A DNA stretch of 64,000 bases from Cacconaster sp045641345 (lineage in GTDB: Bacteria > Bacteroidota > Bacteroidia > Bacteroidales > UBA932). Positions 27,382-34,862 of this stretch are shown in pieces; positions within the stretch are counted from its first letter, which is position 1; each line of letters opens with the position of its first letter. A program made the translations under genes and the position numbers. The stretch lies in NCBI GenBank assembly GCA_045641345.1, contig JAZUGR010000021.1, positions 17,286 to 81,285 on the forward strand. The letters are read 5' to 3'. A model generated the notes under the pieces. That model had not been told where the DNA came from. It worked only from the letters and a program-made list of their open reading frames with translations, and did no database searches.

Positions 27382-28557
27382 TTATTTCGCCAGCCATTTC
27401 TCGGGATTCTGCTTGGTTGTTCCCTTCCATATCTGGAAGTGGACCTGCGACGTCCCGTTGTCCTCTTCGAGTGAACCCAGAATCTGTCCGGCCTTTACGG
27501 CCTGCCCCGATTTCACCGTCACTTCGCGCATCTTGCAGTAGAAGGTGTAATATTCTCCGTGACGCACGAGGACGCAGTGGCCGTATCCGGGCATCATTAT
27601 GACCTGCTTGACTGTCCCTTCGAATACGCACAGCACCTCGGCATATTTGACGGTGGAGATGGTGATGCCGTTGTTGTCGGGGAGTTTGAGATTTTTATAT
27701 ACCGGGTGGAAATTGACTCCGAAATGTTCTGTGATGACGCCTTGCCTCACAGGCCAGGGGATACGGCCCTTGTTCTGCTCGAATTTGCCTGAAAGGGCTG
27801 TTTCGGCTACGCTCGGCCTCTTTTTTGTCTTCTCCTTACTGATGTCGGCTTTCAGTATGCGCTCGATTTCGCTGTTGAGGCGTGCCACCTGCTTCTTCTT
27901 GGTTGCGAGCTGTTTCTGGTATGCCTTCTTGTCGCGCGCTATGCCGGCTATGATGATCTTAGACTCTTTTTCTTCGTCAAGAAGTTTGGTGTATTCCTTT
28001 TCGCGGGTTCCCTTGATCTTGGCCACTTCCTGCCTGCGGCTCTCGAGAACGGCCTGTTCGTCACTGATTGCTGCCTGAATGTCATTGATGCGCGCCACCT
28101 GCCTGTTCACCGCCTCCGAAAGATCTTTGAGGTAATGCAGCCTCCGATAACCCTGTCCGACGTTTTCGCTGCCGAGGATATACATGAACCATACTTTGGT
28201 GCTGCGGTTCTTGTACGAGTTGTATATCAGACGGGCGAAATAGGCCTTCAACGTGTCCCTCTGCCGTTCGAGTGCGGCTATTTCTTCGGTTTTTGCATCT
28301 ATCCCGGAGTCGAGGCGCACGATTTCCCTGTCGAGATCCTGTATCATAGCCTTGCGGTTTGACACTTTTTTCCGAATCAGCGCCAGGTGCTGCGTGGTTT
28401 TCTTCTGCTTTGACGAAAGCCCCTTGAGCTGCTTGTCGATGAATGAAATCTCCTTTTCTATCTTCTCCTTCTGAGCATTCTTCCTGTCAACGTCCTGCCC
28501 GGAGAGCATCAATGCTCCGGACAGGGATATGACGATGAGGAGGAGGAATTTCTTCAT
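27382..28557 (-). CDS. EnvC-like LytM-domain protein with a degenerate metal site
   Basis: A 391-residue exported protein. It has a signal peptide (about 1-20), a long coiled-coil (about 22-265) like that of EnvC, and a C-terminal LytM/M23 fold. Active M23 enzymes have zinc ligands in an HxxxD motif and an HxH motif. Here the first reads NNGIT (near residue 295), with neither His nor Asp, and the second reads QVHFQIW (near 372), keeping only one His. It is therefore probably not a peptidase but a regulator that activates a cell-wall amidase during division, as EnvC does. Its start overlaps the TPR gene stop (ATGA). Confidence 0.88.
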   Translation of the reverse strand: MKKFLLLIVISLSGALMLSGQDVDRKNAQKEKIEKEISFIDKQLKGLSSKQKKTTQHLALIRKKVSNRKAMIQDLDREIVRLDSGIDAKTEEIAALERQRDTLKAYFARLIYNSYKNRSTKVWFMYILGSENVGQGYRRLHYLKDLSEAVNRQVARINDIQAAISDEQAVLESRRQEVAKIKGTREKEYTKLLDEEKESKIIIAGIARDKKAYQKQLATKKKQVARLNSEIERILKADISKEKTKKRPSVAETALSGKFEQNKGRIPWPVRQGVITEHFGVNFHPVYKNLKLPDNNGITISTVKYAEVLCVFEGTVKQVIMMPGYGHCVLVRHGEYYTFYCKMREVTVKSGQAVKAGQILGSLEEDNGTSQVHFQIWKGTTKQNPEKWLAK

Positions 28558-30269
28558 TTCGCACCGCTTGCTCCAACCTTGCGTTCCTTAAGTTTTTCGT
28601 CGATCTTGAGGGAGCCGTCCCTGTCGAGACTCTTCGCCTGATTCCAGTAGATACGGGCCAGATCGGTTTCGCCGAGGCTATAGAGGACTTCGGCATAATG
28701 GTCGAGGACCGCCGCCTGCTCCTTGCCTCCATAGAGCATCGCATGCTTGAAATGGGCCTTCGCCTCGAGGTCCTGTCCCATAAGGTGGAGTATCCAGGCA
28801 TAGGTGTCGAGATATGTGGGATTGTCGGGCTCCCTTTCAACGCACCGGCGGCTCATTTCGCGCGCTTTCTTGAGATTCTTGCCCTGAAGCGCCATAAAAT
28901 ATGCGTAATTGTTGAGCAGAAGTGGGCTGTCGGGCACCACCTTCAAGGCTTTCTTGTAGCAGTTGAACGCGTTCTGCCAGTCGCCCAGATAGTAATATGC
29001 ATCACCAAGAGGGGGGTAACCGTTCATTATCGTGGCCGAATCGGTCGGGGCATAGGCAATGTATGCCTCATAGTCCCTTATGGCATCTTTGTAGTTGTTT
29101 TCCTCCCGTTCTGCGGAAGCCCTTACCAATAGGGGGTCACGCTGTGACGGGAATCTCTGGAGAAGGATGGTGGAAACCTCCGCCGTGTGCCGCCACGACT
29201 TGGAGTAATAGAGCAGCAGAAGGTACTGGAATCCCACCGTGAAGCTTTCCGGATGGAAGTTCATGTTCTGCATCAGGATCGATGCGGCCTCCACAGGCCT
29301 TTCCGTGCGGTAGTAGTAGAGACCTGTCACGTAATTGATGGTGCTGTCGGCCACGTGCGTTTCCCTTGCGCAGGAGAACAACGAATCCACCTGCGGCAGG
29401 AATGCCCTGACGAATTGGGGATTCTCCATCACGGTCTGCAGATATTCGGCTTTCGTGCGGGCGGGGATTTCTTCGTTTTTCATAAAATGCCCCATATCCT
29501 CGAAATAGAGTCCATATTGCCGCAGACCCTGCCAGCTGTGCGCTCTGCCGAAATAGGCTGCCGGACAGTTGCCGTCCATTTCGATGGCCTCGTTGTAGTA
29601 GTTTATGGCCAGACTGTCGCGGAACATTTTCTGGTATCTGTCACCGAGCATCGTGGCAAGCCTCGGAGTGCGGCACTGCTGATAATATTTTTCGAGTTCC
29701 GCGTAAGCCCTGTCTTCCTTTCCGCCATCCTGCTTTATCATCAGGTCGAGCCTGGTGCAGGCAATCATATCGCTCCTGCCGGCAGCGGCCTCTATCTTGT
29801 CGATGCATTTGAGGGCTCCTTCGATGTCGTTCTGCTTCAGATAGGCCCTGGCCGTATCGAAGTAGAGCGAACTTTTCTTGGGATAGCGACCTATCAGCCC
29901 TTCGAGCAGTGGCGTAGCCAGCTCGCTCCGCCCCGATTCTTCGTAGAACAGGGCGAGCATATAGGTGTACCAGTAGTTGCTTGAATCGAGTTCCACCGCC
30001 TTGCGCAGCGATTCCTCGGCCAGCTCCGCATCACCCTGCCGCCCGTTTTCGTGGAGCAGGCTTCCCATATAGAAGTATGCCGCATCGTTATCTGGATGCA
30101 AAGCTATTTCCTTTCTGAATGTAGAAAGTGCCTTTTCGGCATCGCCTTCGCGATAGTATCTGAGGGCATCGATGAAATCGACGCTCTGGGCTCCGGCTTC
30201 CCGGGGGATCAGAAATGAGAGGATTAGTACGGCTTTCGCCGCTATGTTTTTCAGAATCGTCTTTCTCAT
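28554..30269 (-). CDS. Periplasmic tetratricopeptide-repeat protein
   Basis: A 571-residue protein with a signal peptide (cleavage near AGAQ, residue 28) followed by tandem TPR helices through most of its length, for example at about 35-65, 70-110, 395-470 and 480-540. TPR proteins of this type act as scaffolds for envelope complexes. I cannot assign a specific partner. It is coupled by ATGA overlaps both to tsaE upstream and to the EnvC-like gene downstream, which suggests a role in division or envelope maintenance. Confidence 0.85.
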   Translation of the reverse strand: MRKTILKNIAAKAVLILSFLIPREAGAQSVDFIDALRYYREGDAEKALSTFRKEIALHPDNDAAYFYMGSLLHENGRQGDAELAEESLRKAVELDSSNYWYTYMLALFYEESGRSELATPLLEGLIGRYPKKSSLYFDTARAYLKQNDIEGALKCIDKIEAAAGRSDMIACTRLDLMIKQDGGKEDRAYAELEKYYQQCRTPRLATMLGDRYQKMFRDSLAINYYNEAIEMDGNCPAAYFGRAHSWQGLRQYGLYFEDMGHFMKNEEIPARTKAEYLQTVMENPQFVRAFLPQVDSLFSCARETHVADSTINYVTGLYYYRTERPVEAASILMQNMNFHPESFTVGFQYLLLLYYSKSWRHTAEVSTILLQRFPSQRDPLLVRASAEREENNYKDAIRDYEAYIAYAPTDSATIMNGYPPLGDAYYYLGDWQNAFNCYKKALKVVPDSPLLLNNYAYFMALQGKNLKKAREMSRRCVEREPDNPTYLDTYAWILHLMGQDLEAKAHFKHAMLYGGKEQAAVLDHYAEVLYSLGETDLARIYWNQAKSLDRDGSLKIDEKLKERKVGASGAK

Positions 30270-30682
30270 TGAAACAGGAGTTTTCGGGTGTTTTCGTCAA
30301 GGATCTCGATATTGACCTTCAGTGTGTCTTCGGGAAGCAGGTCCTCAATCATTTCGGGCCATTCTACAAGACAAAGGTTGCCGCTGTCGAAATATTCGAA
30401 GATGCCGATATCCAGGGCTTCCTCGATACGGTTGATGCGGTAGAAGTCGAAATGGTAAACCGGTTTCCCGCCGCGGTCGCGATATTCGTTGACGATTGTA
30501 AAGGTGGGGCTGGTCACCACGTCGTCCACTCCCAAGACCGAGCATAATGCGGTGATGAACGTGGTTTTGCCGGCGCCCATCGAGCCATAGAGGGCGACGA
30601 CGGTGCCGCTTCCCTTCTTTTCGAGAAACTCCGCGGCCGCCCGCTGGAGGTCTCCGGTTCCGTTTATGGTAATTTCATTCAT
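30266..30682 (-). CDS. tsaE: tRNA threonylcarbamoyladenosine biosynthesis ATPase TsaE
   Basis: A 138-residue P-loop ATPase that supports TsaD/TsaB in making t6A37 of ANN-decoding tRNAs. It has the Walker A GSMGAGKTTF (near residue 33), the SPTF switch motif and the VEWPEM stretch characteristic of TsaE. Length is normal. Its 5' end overlaps the comM stop by eight bases and its 3' end overlaps the TPR gene by four, so the whole comM to EnvC-like block is likely one operon. Confidence 0.95.
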   Translation of the reverse strand: MNEITINGTGDLQRAAAEFLEKKGSGTVVALYGSMGAGKTTFITALCSVLGVDDVVTSPTFTIVNEYRDRGGKPVYHFDFYRINRIEEALDIGIFEYFDSGNLCLVEWPEMIEDLLPEDTLKVNIEILDENTRKLLFQ

Positions 30683-32204
30683 ACAAATTGTTGCGGTCGA
30701 GGCTTCTGAAGCGCACGGCTTCGGCTATATTCTGCAAAGATATAAATTTCTCTCCAGAGAGGTCTGCAATGGTACGCGACAGTTTCAATATGCGGGAGAA
30801 GGCCCTGGCCGAAAGATTCATTTTGCGGAGTACCTCCTTCAGGTATTCAGTGCCCCGCTCCCCGATATTGCAGTATCTGCGCAGCATTTCGGTATCCATC
30901 TGCGAATTGGTGAAGATGTTCTCGCCACGGAAACGCTCCGACTGTATCTCCCGCGCCCTGACGATGCGCTCCTTCATAGCATCGCTTGATTCTGAAAAGG
31001 AGGTGTCGGTCAGTTCGTCGGGCCGGGGCTGGGAACACCATATGTGCAGATCCATCCTGTCGAGGAAGGGCCCCGACAGCCTGTTGAGGTAGGCGAGGCG
31101 TTGCGACGGGGTGCAGTGGCAGCGGGAGGTGCCGTCGCCCCAGTATCCGCACGGACAGGGGTTCATCGACGCGATGAGCATCACTGAAGATGGGTAGGTG
31201 ACTTTGTATCTGGCCCTTGAGATTGTCACCCTGCCCTCTTCGAGCGGCTGCCGCATGGCATCCAGCACGGCTTTCGGGAACTGGGCGATTTCATCCAGAT
31301 AGAGCACTCCGTTATGGGCGAGTGAGATTTCACCCGGGGTGGAGCAGGCTCCGCCCCCGATTATCGAAACCAGGCTGGCGCTGTGATGTGGTGTGCGGAA
31401 CGGCCGTTCCCTCATCAGACCGCAGCTTCCGCCGTTGCCTGAGATGCTGTAGATGGCGCTGGTCTCTATCGACTCCTCCTTTGTCATTGGAGGCAGGATT
31501 GTGGGCAGGCAGGAGGCCATCATCGACTTGCCGCTGCCCGGATTGCCGATGAGAATGCACGAGTGGCCTCCGGCAGCTGCAATTTCAAGGCCGCGCCTCG
31601 CTTCGAACTGACCTTTCACATACTTGAAATCATTGTGCCGCCTCTCCACAGGCCGCTTTCTGCCGGAGGGTCTTACCAGCAGCCTTGCAGAATCATCCTC
31701 GCCCGAGAGAATCTCGATCACGTCGGAAAGAGCGTCAACCCCATACACTTCCAGGCCTTCGATATCCACGGCCTCGAATGCGGATTCCCTCGGAAATATG
31801 CATCCCTTGAATCCGCTTTCCCTGGCGTGGCAGGCTATGGGCAGACATCCGTTCACCGGCCTCACCCTGCCGTCGAGCGACAATTCGCCCATAATTATGA
31901 ATTCTCCGCACCGGGGCACCCGGATTTGCCCGGATACGGCCAGAAGCCCGATGGCGATGGGCAGATCGTAGCCCGATCCCTCCTTGCGCAGGTCGGCCGG
32001 GGCGAGGTTGAAGAGAATGCGGCGGCCCGGGATGCGGTATCCGTAGCCGAGCAGGGCGGTTGTGACCCTTAACAGACTCTCCCTGACGGCGATGTCGGGC
32101 AAACCTACAATGCGGATGCCGACCCCTTCGGAACAGTCGGTCTCTATTGTCACCGTGGTGGCATCAATGCCGGTGCAGGTGGCACAATAAGTCTTGAATT
32201 GCAT
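30675..32204 (-). CDS. comM: ComM/YifB-family Mg-chelatase-like AAA+ ATPase
   Basis: A 509-residue protein with a Lon-protease-S16-like N-terminal domain (about 1-170), an AAA+ core with Walker A IGNPGSGKSMMA (near 222) and Walker B LYLDEIAQF, and a C-terminal Mg-chelatase-like helical domain with an arginine finger. ComM is a hexameric helicase that promotes branch migration during natural transformation and recombination. An imperfect -7 box (TATCTTGG on the minus strand, about 32217-32224) lies upstream in the 82-base spacer. Confidence 0.93.
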   Translation of the reverse strand: MQFKTYCATCTGIDATTVTIETDCSEGVGIRIVGLPDIAVRESLLRVTTALLGYGYRIPGRRILFNLAPADLRKEGSGYDLPIAIGLLAVSGQIRVPRCGEFIIMGELSLDGRVRPVNGCLPIACHARESGFKGCIFPRESAFEAVDIEGLEVYGVDALSDVIEILSGEDDSARLLVRPSGRKRPVERRHNDFKYVKGQFEARRGLEIAAAGGHSCILIGNPGSGKSMMASCLPTILPPMTKEESIETSAIYSISGNGGSCGLMRERPFRTPHHSASLVSIIGGGACSTPGEISLAHNGVLYLDEIAQFPKAVLDAMRQPLEEGRVTISRARYKVTYPSSVMLIASMNPCPCGYWGDGTSRCHCTPSQRLAYLNRLSGPFLDRMDLHIWCSQPRPDELTDTSFSESSDAMKERIVRAREIQSERFRGENIFTNSQMDTEMLRRYCNIGERGTEYLKEVLRKMNLSARAFSRILKLSRTIADLSGEKFISLQNIAEAVRFRSLDRNNLYE

Positions 32205-32286
32205 TTTTTGTTTCCAAGATAGCCATCTTCAGTATGGCAGGCAATACGTGTGACGACCGCCGGAGGAAACAACCGATTTACAAAAA

Positions 32287-32784
32287 TCACTGCAGGATTT
32301 TTTCCCACTCGCCCACCTCCATATCGCGCACCGTGCCCTTTTCGATTTTGAACCGCAGGGCGGTCTGCACCTTGTGGAATCCGAAACTTCCGGCGGCCCC
32401 GGGGTTGAGCACGAGCATATTGAAACGTTTGTCGTTCATTACCCTGAGAATGTGGGAGTGGCCGCAGACGAAAATGTCGGGGCGGTACGAGACGATCATC
32501 TGCAAGGCCTTGCAGTCATAGTGCCCGGGATAGCCGCCTATGTGGGTCATCAATATCCTCCGCCCCTCGATTTCCATCGTCTGCACGGGCGGATAGCATC
32601 TGCGTATCACGTCGCCGTCACAATTGCCATAGACTCCGGTGAGAGGTTTCCATCCGGCCATTTCGTCGGCAGTTTCGATATTGCCGAAATCACCGGCGTG
32701 CCAGATGGCGTCGACCGGAGATAGGAACTGCTTTATCCTCGGGTCGGCAAGGGAGTGCGTGTCGGATACGAGTCCTACGTACAT
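32287..32784 (-). CDS. YfcE/MJ0936-type metallophosphoesterase
   Basis: A 165-residue calcineurin-like phosphoesterase with ordered metal-binding motifs: SDTHS, WHAGDFG, GNCD, an MTHIGG His and CGHSHI. The small size matches YfcE-type enzymes, which hydrolyse phosphodiesters in vitro and have no firmly known physiological substrate. It starts four bases after the stop of the PagL-like gene and is probably co-transcribed with it. Confidence 0.9.
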   Translation of the reverse strand: MYVGLVSDTHSLADPRIKQFLSPVDAIWHAGDFGNIETADEMAGWKPLTGVYGNCDGDVIRRCYPPVQTMEIEGRRILMTHIGGYPGHYDCKALQMIVSYRPDIFVCGHSHILRVMNDKRFNMLVLNPGAAGSFGFHKVQTALRFKIEKGTVRDMEVGEWEKILQ

Positions 32785-32788
32785 TGCG

Positions 32789-34027
32789 TCAGATTTTTAC
32801 CCCCACGCCGAATTCAAGCATTTCGGCCCTTGTGAAATAGTGCGATTTGCAGGTCATCGACAGGAACATTCCGCCGAGGGCGGGGAAGTCGTAGCGGAGT
32901 CCTATGCGCTGGTAGCTCCAGCTGAGCTGCTCCTGAATCCCGTAATGTTTGAACAGGTACACCCCGACGGCGCAGGTGATGGAGAAATTGCCATAATGAA
33001 AATTCTGTATGAGGCTGATGCCCATGCTGAAGGGGTTGTAGCCTCCGCAATTTTTCACCGCTTCCTCCCCATGCAGTATGATGTCGCATTCACGAAGGCG
33101 GTCCATATATTCGCGGGTGGTGAGGAACGTGTCGAACCCTATGCCGGAAGAGAACTTGAGCGCATACCGGTAAGTGGCGTTGAACGAAGCGAAGAACTTG
33201 GGCCATGCGGGCATGTTGTTCACTTTCTGGTCAGGGTCTTCCGGAGCGTCGTGAAAGGCTTCCCACTCCGTGTTGCAGTGGTGGATGCCGCCTCCCGCCT
33301 GGATGTTGTACGATATCTTGCGCTCGAATTCGTCTTTCATCGTGTGGGTGGTCTGCTTTGCCTGAGGTGCGCTGGCGTAATAGCGCACCGACACTTCCGC
33401 ACCGGCTTCGTTGAGGCCGAAGTTGGGGAATGCCAGGCGGCCTACGGAGTGATGCCTCAAATTGCCTTTGAGGGCAAGTTCGACGTTGGGGACGGGACGC
33501 CACTTGACATACAGGCCACCCCCGATGCAGAAAGTGGCCGAAGAGCCGAAGATGATATTGTTGGGGTTATTCACCGGGTCGAACTTCGATGCGTTGAACC
33601 CGAGCCCGAACTTCAGGTCGTAGCCGACGGAGAATCCCGTGGTTTTGTAGAAATCCCTTTCGAAGAATCCGTATACCGACACCATATCCTTCAGGAATGC
33701 GTTTTCCTGATATGGGATGGTATGCAGACCCGACCACGTCACTCCGAATCCGACGGTAGGCCAGTTGTAGGCTTCGGCGAATTTGCCGGAATTCGTCGGT
33801 TTGGTGCTGTAGGCCATCTGCAGGGTGGCCTGCGGATAGTTGGTGGGCCCGGCAAAGAACTGGTCGGCGGTGGGAAAGGTGCCGAACACATGGCTGAATC
33901 CACCGCTTGCCGACACGCCCCAGTCACGGCTCTTTTCCTCTGCCGCAAGGGAGGGTGCACAAAGCTGCACGACGGCTGCGATGACGGCTGTTCTTACAAA
34001 AATCGTATATTTGCCCGTTGTTATCAT
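32789..34027 (-). CDS. PagL-like acyloxyacyl hydrolase, outer-membrane beta-barrel
   Basis: A 412-residue exported protein with a signal peptide (cleavage near SLAA, residue 29) and an aromatic, alternating beta-barrel body. The stretch RHHSVGRLAFPNFGLNEAG (near 190-208) resembles the H-x-S-N motif and following PN-GLN segment of PagL lipid A 3-O-deacylases. His and Ser are kept, but the usual Asn is Val. The protein is much larger than the 150-residue Pseudomonas PagL. If active it would trim lipid A in the outer membrane. The family call is moderate; activity is inference. Confidence 0.65.
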   Translation of the reverse strand: MITTGKYTIFVRTAVIAAVVQLCAPSLAAEEKSRDWGVSASGGFSHVFGTFPTADQFFAGPTNYPQATLQMAYSTKPTNSGKFAEAYNWPTVGFGVTWSGLHTIPYQENAFLKDMVSVYGFFERDFYKTTGFSVGYDLKFGLGFNASKFDPVNNPNNIIFGSSATFCIGGGLYVKWRPVPNVELALKGNLRHHSVGRLAFPNFGLNEAGAEVSVRYYASAPQAKQTTHTMKDEFERKISYNIQAGGGIHHCNTEWEAFHDAPEDPDQKVNNMPAWPKFFASFNATYRYALKFSSGIGFDTFLTTREYMDRLRECDIILHGEEAVKNCGGYNPFSMGISLIQNFHYGNFSITCAVGVYLFKHYGIQEQLSWSYQRIGLRYDFPALGGMFLSMTCKSHYFTRAEMLEFGVGVKI

Positions 34028-34052
34028 ATTTGTTTGAGAATAGTTCCGATAA

Positions 34053-34060
34053 CAAAGATA
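34053..34060 (-). promoter_or_regulatory. -7 box of the PagL-like gene
   Basis: Reads TATCTTTG on the minus strand and ends 25 bases before the ATG at 34027, inside the 42-base divergent spacer shared with rsmE. Confidence 0.55.
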
Positions 34061-34069
34061 AAGAAAATA

Positions 34070-34798
34070 ATGGAGCTTTTTTATTCCCGCGAAATCATAT
34101 CCGGATTACTTGTGCTCGACGGTGAGGAGTCCAACCACTGCATAAGGGTGCTGCGGCACAGGGAGGGGGATGTCATCAACATAATTGACGGTTGCGGAAC
34201 CCTCTATGAATGTGAAATTACGTGCGCTGATGCGAAGGCCGTGGCTTTCCGCATATTGGAGCGCCGTCCGGGATACGGTGCGCATCCCTATGTGCTGCAG
34301 ATGGCCGTGGCTCCCCCGAAGAATATCGACAGATTCGAATGGTTCGCCGAAAAGGCCACCGAGATAGGAGTCGATGAAATAACGCCGCTCTCCGGCGATT
34401 ATTCGCTTCGCAGGGACTTCCGGAGCGACCGTATCGGAAGGATTCTCGTATCTGCCGCCAAGCAGTCGCACAAGGGGGCGGTTCCGGTATTGGACGGCAT
34501 TGTGGGTGTAAGGGATTTCATAGCATCCTGCAAAGGGGTTGACGCACTGAAATTGATTTGTTTCTGCGGTCAGGTCGAAAGCCTCGGGGCTGAAAAGAAG
34601 CCGATTACCGAATGCCTGTCGTCCATGGCCGGAAGGAAGGTGATTGTAATGATAGGCCCGGAAGGGGATTTCTCGCAGGAGGAGGTTGCCGCGGCCGTTG
34701 CCGCCGGATGGCAGGTTACCTCGCTTGGAGAGAGCCGCCTCCGCATCGAAACTGCGGCCTTGACAGCCGTGGCTGCGGTTTATCTTGAGAACATGTGA
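34070..34798 (+). CDS. rsmE: 16S rRNA m3U1498 methyltransferase
   Basis: A 242-residue SPOUT methyltransferase. The N-terminal PUA-like domain contains ESNHCIRVLRHREGD, and the C-terminal knot has MIGPEGDFSQEE (near 197) and LGESRLRIETAALTA. These are the RsmE hallmarks, and the length is standard. The open frame extends far upstream to 32639, but that part is antisense to the PagL-like gene. The ATG at 34070 gives the usual RsmE N-terminus. It lies 64 bases before alaS. Confidence 0.93.
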   Translation: MELFYSREIISGLLVLDGEESNHCIRVLRHREGDVINIIDGCGTLYECEITCADAKAVAFRILERRPGYGAHPYVLQMAVAPPKNIDRFEWFAEKATEIGVDEITPLSGDYSLRRDFRSDRIGRILVSAAKQSHKGAVPVLDGIVGVRDFIASCKGVDALKLICFCGQVESLGAEKKPITECLSSMAGRKVIVMIGPEGDFSQEEVAAAVAAGWQVTSLGESRLRIETAALTAVAAVYLENM

Positions 34799-34862
34799 CG
34801 AAAATTTGTTATTTTCGCAGTTTGATATAGAATGGTCCGACAAAGGACAAAAGAGATACGAT

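Noticed and set aside
32639..34069. Long in-frame extension upstream of rsmE
   Set aside because: It is antisense to the PagL-like and phosphoesterase genes and looks like noise. RsmE has its normal N-terminus at 34070.
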